Made by a program: the position numbers and the translations under genes. The notes under the pieces were generated by a model, which was not told the origin of the DNA, ran no database searches, and saw only the letters and a list, made by a program, of their open reading frames with translations. Below are positions 1-6,848 of a stretch of DNA of 26,049 nucleotides, one piece after another (positions within the stretch are counted from its first letter, which is position 1; the number at the start of each line of letters is the position of its first letter). This DNA is from CAZALT01 sp964485515 (GTDB lineage Bacteria > Actinomycetota > Acidimicrobiia > Acidimicrobiales > Acidimicrobilacustridaceae), in the NCBI GenBank assembly GCA_964485515.1, contig CAZALT010000031.1, positions 1 to 26,049 on the forward strand. Reading direction: 5' to 3'.

Positions 1-21
1 CCTGTTCGGAACCCCCGAAAC

Positions 22-46
22 GACCCGGCACGCCCCGTGCCGGGTC
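22..46. terminator. Strong GC-rich hairpin, probable terminator of a gene upstream of the window
   Basis: GACCCGGCACG is followed by CCC and its exact reverse complement CGTGCCGGGTC, giving an 11-bp perfect stem with a 3-nt loop. No T-run follows, so it would be an actinobacterial-type terminator without a U tail. It lies before the first gene and probably ends a transcript entering from the left; the direction is not determined. Confidence 0.5.
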
Positions 47-74
47 ACACCCGCGGCACCGCTCCTGGGCCGCC

Positions 75-106
75 CGGCACCCTGGCGTCTCGGCACCCTG
101 GCGTCT
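75..106. repeat. 16-bp tandem duplication, two perfect copies
   Basis: The unit CGGCACCCTGGCGTCT occurs twice head to tail (75-90 and 91-106) in the non-coding leader before the first gene. The unit length is not a multiple of three, consistent with a non-coding position. No function is evident. Confidence 0.8.
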
Positions 107-143
107 CTGGGTCAGAGCTGAAGATCCACCTGGGCGTGCGCTC

Positions 144-149
144 TATGCT
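144..149 (+). promoter_or_regulatory. Possible -10 hexamer for the SDR/VOC operon
   Basis: TATGCT fits the actinobacterial -10 pattern TANNNT and lies about 33 bp before the SDR start codon. I see no convincing -35 element at 16-19 bp upstream. The call rests on the hexamer and its position only. Confidence 0.25.
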
Positions 150-182
150 CGCCGAGCAGACACGAACTCGAGGGGGACAACG

Positions 183-974
183 ATGACTGTAACCGTCGTG
201 ACCGGAGCGGGCAGTGGCATGGGACGGGCGTGCATCGACCGGCTCCGGGGCGAGGCCGACACCATCATCGCCGTCGACCTGCGGGCCCCCGACCTCGAGG
301 GCACGGTCGGCATGGCGTGCGATGTGGCGGACCCCGACGCGGTCGCCGCGCTGGCGGCTCGAGCCCGTGAGACCGGACCCTTGCGCTCGCTGGTCCACGC
401 CGCGGGGATCTCGCCCACCATGGCCGACGCGAAGCGGGTGCTCGAGGTCGACCTGCTCGGCACCCAGTACATCCTCGACGCGTTCGACGACCTCGTGGTT
501 CCCGGCGCAGCTGCCGTGATGTTCTCGTCGTCCGCGGCGTACGCCGTCGCCCCCCACCTCAACGACGAGATCGAGAACCTGCTCGCCGACCCCTTGGCCC
601 CAGGCTTCCTCGAACAGACCACGGCCATGGTCGGTGGCCACAGCGGGTTCGCCTACGCCCTCGCCAAGGTCGGGGTCATCCGTGCCGCGGCGCGCGCCGC
701 CGTGCGGTGGGGTCCCCGGGGTGGCCGGGTCAATTCCCTCGCCCCGGGCCTGATCGACACGCCCATGGGTCGCCAGGAGCTCGCCCAGCAGGAGCAGATG
801 AACGACATGCTCCAGCAGACACCGCTCCAGCGACTCGGACAGCCCGAGGAGATCGCCGAGGTCATCGCCTTCCTCGTGTCAGATGCGGCGTCGTTCGTCA
901 GCGGCATCGACGTGCTCGTCGACGGTGGCCAGGTGCAGGGCACGAAGGCGGCCACCGCCGCGTCGGCGTCGTGA
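183..974 (+). CDS. SDR-family oxidoreductase (3-alpha-hydroxysteroid dehydrogenase-like)
   Basis: A 263-residue short-chain dehydrogenase/reductase of normal family length. It should catalyse NAD(P)-dependent oxidation of an alcohol or reduction of a ketone in the cytosol. The Rossmann dinucleotide motif TGAGSGMG is at residues 7-14, the HAAG segment at 72-75, the catalytic serine region SSSAAY at 115-120, and YALAK at 158-162 supplies Tyr158 and Lys162. The usual catalytic Asn of the helix-4 segment appears to be Asp90 (VDLLG). The stretch between the Ser and Tyr motifs is long, as in Comamonas-type 3-alpha-HSD/carbonyl reductases, so a steroid or bulky alcohol is a reasonable guess, not proven. 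The ATG at 183 follows the purine-rich GAGGGGGACAACG. The stop overlaps the GTG start of the VOC gene, so the two are probably translationally coupled. Confidence 0.9.
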   Translation: MTVTVVTGAGSGMGRACIDRLRGEADTIIAVDLRAPDLEGTVGMACDVADPDAVAALAARARETGPLRSLVHAAGISPTMADAKRVLEVDLLGTQYILDAFDDLVVPGAAAVMFSSSAAYAVAPHLNDEIENLLADPLAPGFLEQTTAMVGGHSGFAYALAKVGVIRAAARAAVRWGPRGGRVNSLAPGLIDTPMGRQELAQQEQMNDMLQQTPLQRLGQPEEIAEVIAFLVSDAASFVSGIDVLVDGGQVQGTKAATAASAS

Positions 975-1414
975 GGGCACAGGACCAGTTCCACGTCGGC
1001 ATCGTGGTCGACGACCTCGACGTCGCGCTCGATCGACTCGCCGGGCTGTTCGGCTACAGGTGGAGCGACGAGATCGCGGTGGAGCAGACGATCACGGTGC
1101 CGGGCACCGGCCAGGTCACGGTCGACTTCCGATTCCGCTACTCGAAGGACAAGCCGCTCATCGAGGTGATCCAGGCGCAGCCCGGCACGATCTGGGAGCC
1201 GGTGGCGGGCTCGGGGCTCCACCACCTCGGCTACTGGTCGGACGACGTCGTAGCCGACGGAGCGGATCTCGTCGCCGCGGGCTACGAGCTGGAGGCGACG
1301 AGCGAGGACCGTGGAGACGGCCCGGCCTGGTCGTACCACCGCCACCCGTCGAGCCCGCGCATCGAGCTGATCACCCGTGACCTCGAGCCGATGCTCTCGA
1401 CCCTCTGGTCGTAG
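971..1414 (+). CDS. VOC-superfamily (glyoxalase/bleomycin-resistance fold) protein
   Basis: A 147-residue protein with the paired beta-alpha-beta-beta-beta modules of the vicinal oxygen chelate superfamily. Candidate metal ligands occur at the family positions: His8 (FHVGIVV), Glu65 (IEVIQ), His84/85 (LHHLGYW) and Glu132 (IELI), so it is probably a metal-dependent isomerase, lyase or dioxygenase rather than a pure binding protein. The start is the GTG at 971, giving a 4-bp GTGA overlap with the SDR stop. An upstream extension in this frame would run deep into the SDR gene and is not credible. Coupling to the SDR suggests both act on the same small molecule; the substrate cannot be read from the sequence. 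Confidence 0.85.
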   Translation: MRAQDQFHVGIVVDDLDVALDRLAGLFGYRWSDEIAVEQTITVPGTGQVTVDFRFRYSKDKPLIEVIQAQPGTIWEPVAGSGLHHLGYWSDDVVADGADLVAAGYELEATSEDRGDGPAWSYHRHPSSPRIELITRDLEPMLSTLWS

Positions 1415-1457
1415 CTCGATTCCCTGGTCGTCGAGGAGGACTACGGGTCGCGCCTGC

Positions 1458-1471
1458 TAGAACCGGTTCCA
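1458..1471. promoter_or_regulatory. KstR-type operator upstream of the Rieske oxygenase gene
   Basis: TAGAACCGGTTCCA matches the mycobacterial KstR operator pattern TNNAACNNGTTNNA at every fixed position and is nearly palindromic (CTAGAACCGGTTCCAG with one mismatch pair). It ends 46 bp before the Rieske start codon, in an otherwise gene-free 103-bp gap. KstR is the TetR-family repressor of cholesterol catabolism. Binding by a KstR homologue is inferred; no kstR gene is identified in the window. Confidence 0.6.
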
Positions 1472-1517
1472 GTTTTTCGGTTCGGTCCCGGGTTCCGGGC
1501 CGAGGGGGGGAATAGCC

Positions 1518-2600
1518 ATGGTGAACGACGCCGAACTCGGGACGACCACGCACAACGGGGTCAATGCCATCAGCGCGGCCTACGAGCGCATGCAGCGCAC
1601 GGTCCTTCCCGACCTCCGGGCCGTCAAGGAGGCCAGCGTCGAGTCGCCCACCGCTCGGGCGCGCAACCGCCGCGTGGTCTCCGAGCTGCCGGGCCGCGAC
1701 CACGTGCTCCCGGCGCCGAACGGGTGGTTCGCCGTGCTGCGCAGCGCCGAGCTCGACATCGGCGACATCGTCACCACCAAGGCCACCGACCAGGACCTCG
1801 TCGTGTACCGCGACGAGTCCGGTGCGGTGCACATCATCGACCCGTACTGCCCGCACATGGGTGCCCACCTCGGTGGCGGCCTCGTGCTTCGCGATCACCT
1901 CCAGTGCCCCTACCACGGCTGGGAGTTCGGCACCGATGGCGTCTGCGCGGCCATCCCGTACGCGCCCGAGGCCCGAATCCCCGAGCGGGCACGGATCACC
2001 AGTCACGCCGTCCGCGAGCAGGACGGCTTCATCTACGTGTGGAAGCACGCAGGGGGAGCACCGCCGAACTTCGAGATCCCGGCGATCTCCGAGCACGACG
2101 ATGCGGCCTGGAGCGCGCCGCACATCTACGAGAAGGAGCTCGTCGCCGCGCTCCAGGAGATGGCCGAGAACAACGTCGACTTCGCCCACTTCAAGTACGT
2201 GCACGGTCGCGAGGTCGTCCCCAAGGAGACGTCCTCGCACCAGTTCGACGGTCCGGTCTCGTTCGTGACCGAAGAGCTCGGCGACGGTCTCAGCTTCACC
2301 CGCGCGTCCTACGGCCCCGGCGTTGCGATCCTTCGGTTCACCGATCTCATGACCATCGTGGCCAACTCGACGCCGATCGACCGGGGCAACGTCCGGCTGA
2401 TCTGGCACTTCTACTTCCCGCTGGCCGTCGAACCCGCGGCGGATGACCTCATCGAGTCGGTGGTCGGCCAGTTCGGCATCGAGGCCGACATCCCGATCTG
2501 GCGCGACATGAAGTTCCAGGAGCACCCGGTGCTGGTGAAGGGCGACGGGCCCATCCCCGAGCACCGGCGATGGTACGCCCAGTTCTACGAAGGCACCTGA
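1518..2600 (+). CDS. Rieske [2Fe-2S] non-heme iron oxygenase, KshA-like
   Basis: A 360-residue terminal oxygenase of the Rieske/non-heme iron class, closest in layout to KshA (3-ketosteroid 9-alpha-hydroxylase oxygenase component). The Rieske cluster ligands are Cys111-x-His113 (YCPHMGAH) and Cys130-x2-His133 (CPYHGWEF). The mononuclear iron site is NNVDFAHFKYVHG, giving His224 and His229 with the bridging Asp221; the third ligand is probably Asp324 (EADIPIW). The ATG at 1518 follows an excellent Shine-Dalgarno (GAGGGGGGG). A KstR-type operator sits just upstream, which supports a role in steroid or isoprenoid ring oxidation. No reductase partner (KshB-like flavin/plant-type ferredoxin protein) is encoded in the window, so electrons must come from elsewhere. 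The exact substrate is inferred. Confidence 0.9.
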   Translation: MVNDAELGTTTHNGVNAISAAYERMQRTVLPDLRAVKEASVESPTARARNRRVVSELPGRDHVLPAPNGWFAVLRSAELDIGDIVTTKATDQDLVVYRDESGAVHIIDPYCPHMGAHLGGGLVLRDHLQCPYHGWEFGTDGVCAAIPYAPEARIPERARITSHAVREQDGFIYVWKHAGGAPPNFEIPAISEHDDAAWSAPHIYEKELVAALQEMAENNVDFAHFKYVHGREVVPKETSSHQFDGPVSFVTEELGDGLSFTRASYGPGVAILRFTDLMTIVANSTPIDRGNVRLIWHFYFPLAVEPAADDLIESVVGQFGIEADIPIWRDMKFQEHPVLVKGDGPIPEHRRWYAQFYEGT

Positions 2601-2673
2601 TCGACACCGGCGCTGGCCTCTCCCGCCGGTATCGACGGGGCGCGCCCGCTCGGTCCCGATGTGGTCACCACCC

Positions 2674-2761
2674 CAGGCCTTCCTCTCGCGCGTCAGCCAC
2701 GAGCTCCGGACGCCGCCCGCCGCCCACCGCGATCAACGGCTACGGCTCGAGCCTCAGGCGA
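2674..2761 (+). pseudogene. Relic of a sensor histidine kinase (HisKA H-box), frameshifted
   Basis: In the gap before the P450, one frame reads AFLSRVSHELRTP (2677-2715), a textbook histidine-kinase H-box with the phospho-acceptor His in SHELRTP. The continuation TAINGYGSSLRR (2726-2761) is in another frame. The break coincides with a 7-bp tandem duplication (GCCGCCC twice, about 2712-2725); removing one copy joins the frames into the expected H-box order. No receiver, PAS or ATPase domain is recognisable on either side. I read it as an approximately 30-codon fossil left by deletion or recombination. A chance match of this length is unlikely, but only a similarity search can settle how far it extends. 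Confidence 0.5.
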
Positions 2762-2782
2762 CAAATAGATGAATATGTTGTA

Positions 2783-2816
2783 GAACCGAGACATATGGCA
2801 GCAGATGTCTCGGTTC
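2783..2816. promoter_or_regulatory. Perfect 12-bp inverted repeat enclosing the P450 start codon
   Basis: GAACCGAGACAT (2783-2794) and its exact reverse complement ATGTCTCGGTTC (2805-2816) flank a 10-nt spacer that begins with the P450 ATG. As DNA it is a plausible operator for a dimeric repressor, such as the TetR protein encoded just after the P450. As RNA it would form a 12-bp hairpin that presents the start codon in its loop and buries the upstream ribosome-binding region. Which applies is not decidable from sequence. Confidence 0.65.
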
Positions 2817-3994
2817 GGTTCGTTCCCTGCAGCGGCGAGTCCTGGCGGGCCCCGTGGTCGATGTACACCGAGCTGCGCGACCACGATCCGGCCCACCACG
2901 TCGCCGACGGTCCCGGTCCGCACGGCTACTGGGTCTTGTCCCGCTTCGCCGACATCTTCACCGCGGCGCGCGACACCGCGACCTTCTCCTCCGCGCAGGG
3001 GCTGACGTTCGAGGAGGACGAGCTGGCGAAGGCGGGGCTGTCAGAGGCTCGACCGATGGTGATGCTCGACCCGCCGGACCACACCGCGTTCCGTCGACTC
3101 GTCGGTCGAGGGTTCACCCCACGTCATGTGACCGAGATCGAGCCCGCCGTCCGCTCGTTCGTCGTGGAGCGCATCGAAGGCCTCCGCGAGGCAGGTGCGG
3201 GCGACATCGTGGCCGAGCTCTTCAAACCACTTCCGAGCTTCGTCGTCGCCCACTACCTCGGTGTGCCCGCCGCGGACCGCGACCGCTTCGACCGCTGGAC
3301 GGAAGGCATCGTCGCGGCCAACGCGTCGGGCAACGTGCTGGGCGCGGGGGAGACCGTGGGCGAGCTGTTCGCCTACTTCAGCGAGCTGATCGAGCAGAAG
3401 CGTGCGCATCCGGGCGACGACACCATCTCGCAGCTGGTCGACCACGAGGCGAGCGAGGTCGAGATGCTCCAGGTGCTCGGGTTCGCGTTCACGATGGTCA
3501 CGGGCGGCAACGACACGACGACCGGGCTGCTCGGCGTCGCCGCGGAGCAGCTGACAGCCCATCCCGACCAGCGTGACGTGCTGCGCCGCGAACCCGGTCT
3601 GCTTCCCGGCGCCGTCGAGGAGCTGTTGCGCCTCGCCACACCGGTCCAGGGCCTCGCCCGAACCACGACGCGGCCCGTCGAGCTCCACGGCGAGCGGATC
3701 CCGGAGGGGGTCAAGGTCCTGCTCCTCTACGGCTCGGCGAACCGCGACCCCCGGGTCTTCGGTCCCGATGCCGACGACCTCGACGTCACCCGTGCGATCA
3801 AGACCCACCTCGCCTTCAGCTACGGGGCCCACCACTGCCTGGGTGCCTCCGCGGCACGACTGCAGGCTCGGGTCGCGCTCGAGGAGCTGCTCGCCCGATG
3901 CCCGGACTTCGCCGTCGATGCTGAGTCAGCTACCTTTGCACCGGGCAGCTTCGTACGTCGGTACCAGACGCTGCCGTTCCAGGCGTCGGCGTGA
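2795..3994 (+). CDS. Cytochrome P450 monooxygenase
   Basis: A 399-residue soluble bacterial class-I type P450. The I-helix oxygen-activation motif is GGNDTTTG (residues 237-244), the K-helix ExxR is Glu276-x2-Arg279, and the heme-binding loop FSYGAHHCLG (341-350) has Cys348 as thiolate ligand. The open frame extends upstream to 2570, but that part crosses the end of the Rieske gene and the histidine-kinase relic and has no P450 character. The ATG at 2795 gives the normal family length, with N-terminal MAADVSVRF. The ribosome-binding site is weak and the start sits in the loop of a 12-bp inverted repeat. The TetR gene follows with almost no gap, so they are co-transcribed. No ferredoxin or ferredoxin reductase is encoded nearby. 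A steroid, fatty acid or terpene substrate is plausible from context only. Confidence 0.92.
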   Translation: MAADVSVRFVPCSGESWRAPWSMYTELRDHDPAHHVADGPGPHGYWVLSRFADIFTAARDTATFSSAQGLTFEEDELAKAGLSEARPMVMLDPPDHTAFRRLVGRGFTPRHVTEIEPAVRSFVVERIEGLREAGAGDIVAELFKPLPSFVVAHYLGVPAADRDRFDRWTEGIVAANASGNVLGAGETVGELFAYFSELIEQKRAHPGDDTISQLVDHEASEVEMLQVLGFAFTMVTGGNDTTTGLLGVAAEQLTAHPDQRDVLRREPGLLPGAVEELLRLATPVQGLARTTTRPVELHGERIPEGVKVLLLYGSANRDPRVFGPDADDLDVTRAIKTHLAFSYGAHHCLGASAARLQARVALEELLARCPDFAVDAESATFAPGSFVRRYQTLPFQASA

Positions 3995-4006
3995 GTGGGA
4001 CAACGG

Positions 4007-4615
4007 ATGATGGACGAGAGATCGAGCTCGGGCACCGGCTCGGCCAGTCGTAGGAGCGTGGGCAACGACCGCTGGCTGGGTGCCGAGCGTGGACAGCTCG
4101 CCGCCGATCGCATCCTCGACGCAGCAGCCGTCCTGTACGCCCACCGCGACGTGCAGGGCGTGGGCATGAACGAGGTGGCCCGGGCCGCTGGCTGCAGCCG
4201 GGCGACTCTCTACCGGTACTTCGAGAACCGCGACGTGCTCCGCCTGGCCTTCGTCCACCGCGAGGCCCGTCGGCTCGGCCTGCGCGTGGCCGCGGAGGTG
4301 GCTGCGGTCGACGACCCTGCGGAGCGTCTCGTCATGGCGGTCGAGGCGGCCATCGCGGAGGTCCGGACGGAACCCGTCCTGGCCGCGTGGTTCAGCGCGG
4401 TGAACATCGGCATCGCGTCCGAGATCGCCTCTGGGTCGGCGGTGATCGAGTCGTTCACCGCGGCGTTCCTGGGTGATGTCGCCGACCAGGAGACGCGCGA
4501 CCGAGCCGGCTGGGTGGTGCGGATCGTGCTGTCGCTGCTCACGATGCCCGGAGGCTCGGCCGCCGAGGAGCGGTCGATGATCGAGCGGTTCGTGGTTCCT
4601 GTCATCGTGGCCTGA
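4007..4615 (+). CDS. TetR-family transcriptional regulator (P450-linked)
   Basis: A 202-residue DNA-binding repressor. After a Ser/Gly-rich N-terminal tail, the helix-turn-helix covers about residues 54-73 (MNEVARAAGC then SRATLYRYFENRDVL), a classical TetR signature. The C-terminal half is an all-helical ligand and dimer domain of unknown specificity. Starts are possible at GTG 3995, abutting the P450 stop, at ATG 4007 or at ATG 4010; I favour 4007 because GTGGGA lies at suitable spacing before it. Its position directly after the P450 suggests local or autoregulation, and the 12-bp inverted repeat at the P450 start is the obvious candidate operator (inference). Confidence 0.88.
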   Translation: MMDERSSSGTGSASRRSVGNDRWLGAERGQLAADRILDAAAVLYAHRDVQGVGMNEVARAAGCSRATLYRYFENRDVLRLAFVHREARRLGLRVAAEVAAVDDPAERLVMAVEAAIAEVRTEPVLAAWFSAVNIGIASEIASGSAVIESFTAAFLGDVADQETRDRAGWVVRIVLSLLTMPGGSAAEERSMIERFVVPVIVA

Positions 4616-4712
4616 CCGCCCTCTGCCCCCTCCGACGGTCGCGCTCATCTCGAGCCGTCAGGCACCGAGCGCCAGAATCCCGGGTGACGCGTCGGCGGCT
4701 GCGGGGGTGCGA

Positions 4713-5906
4713 TCAGGCGTGCGTGTCGACGAGCACGCAGCGGGTACCCGAGTAGATGGTGGGCATGCACTTGTTGCAGTGCACGCACAGGCCGCCCGAC
4801 GCCTGGCCGTGGTGCAGCTTGTTGGGCAGGTCGGGATCGCGGAGCAGCGCACGGGCCATGGCCACGAACTCGAAGCCCTCGGGCCCGAGGGCGTGCTCGA
4901 TGGTGTCGAGCTCGTTGATGCCGCCCAGCAGGACGAGCGGCATGGACAGCTCGGCACGGAACTGCCGGGCGAACGGCAGGAAGAACGCTTCCTCGAACGG
5001 GTAGTAGGGGAAGATCTTGCGCCCGATGGTCTTGATGCCGAGGCCGACGAGCGGCTTCTGCGATGCCGCCATCTCCCGCAGCGGGACGTCGCCCCGGAAG
5101 AAGTACATCCCGTTGAGCACGGAGCTGCCCCCGGTGAGCTCGAGCGCGTCGAGGTGCCCGTCGGCTTCGAGCAACTTGGCCATGGGGAGGCTCTCATCGA
5201 GCCAGAGGCCCTTGTCGACGCCGTCAGCCATGTTGAACTTCGCCAGGACGGCGACGTCGGGGGGCACGGCCTTGCGGACGGCCTCGATCACCCGCCGGGG
5301 GAACCGGATGCGGTTCTCGATGCTTCCCCCGAGCTGGTCGCGCCGCTTGTTGAGGTTCGGGCTCATGAAGGAGCTCAGCAGGTAGTTGTGGCCGAGGTGG
5401 ATCTCGACGGCGTCGAAGCCGGCTGACGCCGCGACGCGCGCAGCACGCTGGTACTGGGTCACGACCTCGTCGAGCTGGTCGGGCGTCGCCCCCCGCACGA
5501 GTCCCTTGGCCGGCGGGCTGAAGCGGGTCGACGGCGCCATCGACGGGTACTTCTTCGACTGCGCCTGGGCGACGAGTCCTGCGTGGCCGATCTGCGCGGA
5601 GATGCGCGTGTCGTGCTCGTGGACCGAGTCGGTGAGCCGGATCAGGTCCGGAATGAGGTCCTCGGTGAACACCATCGTGTCGCGGCTGACCCGACCGTTC
5701 ATCGACACGGCGCAGTAGGCCACCGTCGTCATGGCCGCACCACCCGCGGCGACGCGGGTGTGGAAGTCGATGAGGTCCTCGCTCACCGCGCCGCGGGGCA
5801 TGACGCCCTCGAAGGTGGCCGCTTTGATGATGCGGTTCTTGAGCTGCAACGGTCCGAGCCGGGCGGGTTCGAACGGGCTCTTGGGGGCGGAGATGGTGTC
5901 GGTCAT
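4713..5906 (-). CDS. NADH:flavin oxidoreductase, Old Yellow Enzyme family, with C-terminal Cys cluster
   Basis: A 397-residue FMN-dependent TIM-barrel oxidoreductase expected to reduce activated C=C bonds. AQIGHAG is at 104-110. The active-site region EIHLGHNYLLSSFMSP (168-182) gives the His170/His173 pair and Tyr175. NKRRDQLGGSIENRIRF (186-202) and the phosphate-binding end FVAMARALLRDP (347-358) are typical of the family. The tail CVHCNKCMPTIYSGTRC (374-390) has four cysteines in C-x2-C-x2-C-x9-C spacing, reminiscent of the [4Fe-4S] site of 2,4-dienoyl-CoA reductases, but the FAD/NAD(P) domains that normally follow are absent. It lies downstream of a TetR gene on the same strand and is probably co-transcribed with it. 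Cluster binding and substrate are unproven. Confidence 0.88.
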   Translation of the reverse strand: MTDTISAPKSPFEPARLGPLQLKNRIIKAATFEGVMPRGAVSEDLIDFHTRVAAGGAAMTTVAYCAVSMNGRVSRDTMVFTEDLIPDLIRLTDSVHEHDTRISAQIGHAGLVAQAQSKKYPSMAPSTRFSPPAKGLVRGATPDQLDEVVTQYQRAARVAASAGFDAVEIHLGHNYLLSSFMSPNLNKRRDQLGGSIENRIRFPRRVIEAVRKAVPPDVAVLAKFNMADGVDKGLWLDESLPMAKLLEADGHLDALELTGGSSVLNGMYFFRGDVPLREMAASQKPLVGLGIKTIGRKIFPYYPFEEAFFLPFARQFRAELSMPLVLLGGINELDTIEHALGPEGFEFVAMARALLRDPDLPNKLHHGQASGGLCVHCNKCMPTIYSGTRCVLVDTHA

Positions 5907-5974
5907 GGGGTGTGGTCCCTGGTGCGAGCGGCCAGGCCGCAGAGGTGGTCGGTTCAGATAGGTCGGTCAGGTGA

Positions 5975-6074
5975 NNNNNNNNNNNNNNNNNNNNNNNNNN
6001 NNNNNNNNNNNNNNNNNNNNNNNNNNNNNNNNNNNNNNNNNNNNNNNNNNNNNNNNNNNNNNNNNNNNNNNNNN
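5975..6074. other. Assembly gap (100 N) with matching 10-bp flanks
   Basis: One hundred N, a conventional placeholder. The last ten bases before the gap (5965-5974) and the first ten after it (6075-6084) are both GGTCAGGTGA. Overlapping them closes the TetR reading frame with a nearby TGA (complement 5954-5956). The true gap may therefore be zero length. Confidence 0.9.
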
Positions 6075-6717
6075 GGTCAGGTGAGGAACGGATCCGCGCC
6101 TCGAGCCCGGCGATGACCAGGTCGAGGTCGAAGGTGAGCGGGTCGTGGTCGGCCGAGGCCAGCGCGAGCTGGACGGCGTGGGTCGACGGCAAGCCTGGTG
6201 GGGACTCGGCCCCGAGGACCGACTCGGTCTCGCGGAGGTGCCGGGCGAAGAGGCGCTCGCCCGGCGTTCCGCTCGTCAGCGCGAGTCGGTAGACGTGCCA
6301 GATCGTTCGACCGGCATCCTCCGCAGTGAGGCCTTCGGCCATGAGGAGGGCGATGCCGTGCTCGGCGATGCCGACCCGACCGACCGTGTCGTCGCTCCGA
6401 TGTCCGCTGAGCACGGTCACCACCGAAGGGGCCAGGTGGTCGTGCACGAGCCTGGCGAAGGCTCGAAGCCAGCTTCGCCAGTCGTCGGTGTCGGCCGCGA
6501 ACTCACAGATGCGCGACTCGATGGCTTCGGCGACGAGACGGAGCACCTCGTCGCGGTTCGCGACGTGGGTGTACAGCGCCGGGGTGGTGACGCCGAGCCG
6601 AGCGGCGAGGGCCTGCATCGTGAGGGCGTCGACGCCGAGCCCGATGGCTGCGTCGACGATCCGGGCCTGGTCGATCCGGGCCGGCCGGCCCCGGCGTCGG
6701 GTGGGTGCATCGGCCAT
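6075..6717 (-). CDS. TetR-family transcriptional regulator, 3' end cut by assembly gap
   Basis: A TetR repressor with 214 codons visible before the N gap. It begins with a basic RRRGRPARID segment. The helix-turn-helix lies near residues 33-55 (LTMQALAARLGV then TTPALYTHVANRDEVLRL), followed by a helical C-terminal domain ending VIAGLEARIRSS. If the duplicated 10-bp gap flanks are overlapped, five more codons (DRPI after SSP) lead to a stop at 5954-5956, giving about 218 residues and a 47-bp spacer to the Old Yellow Enzyme gene. It is therefore the first gene of a TetR-OYE operon and divergent from the luciferase-like gene at 6849. It probably controls both through the 131-bp intergenic region. 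Confidence 0.87.
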
Positions 6718-6722
6718 GGAGA

Positions 6723-6753
6723 CACATTAACTGAATCCTGAATAAGAAATGTG
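6723..6753. promoter_or_regulatory. Candidate TetR operator between divergent TetR-OYE and LLM genes
   Basis: CACATT (6723-6728) is mirrored by AATGTG (6748-6753) around a 19-bp AT-rich spacer. The reverse strand also shows the direct repeat ATTCAG-GATTCAG. It begins six bases before the TetR ATG and is the only AT-rich island in the region, which fits overlapping divergent promoters with a repressor site. The arms are short, so this is a candidate only. Confidence 0.35.
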
Positions 6754-6848
6754 CTCGGTCGGGCAGGTGGCGGAAATAGGTTCGGTGCCGCGATCGTTGA
6801 GTCGAAAGACGTCGAGGCTCTTGGCGTCCCGGACCGGAGGTCCCCCCG

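Noticed and set aside
2570..2794. N-terminal extension of the P450 to 2570
   Set aside because: It overlaps the Rieske gene and translates the histidine-kinase relic; P450 homology and normal length begin at the ATG at 2795.
2781..2794. TAGAACCGAGACAT as a third KstR-type box
   Set aside because: Only the left half-site (TAGAAC) matches; the GTT half is missing. The sequence is better explained as one arm of the 12-bp inverted repeat.
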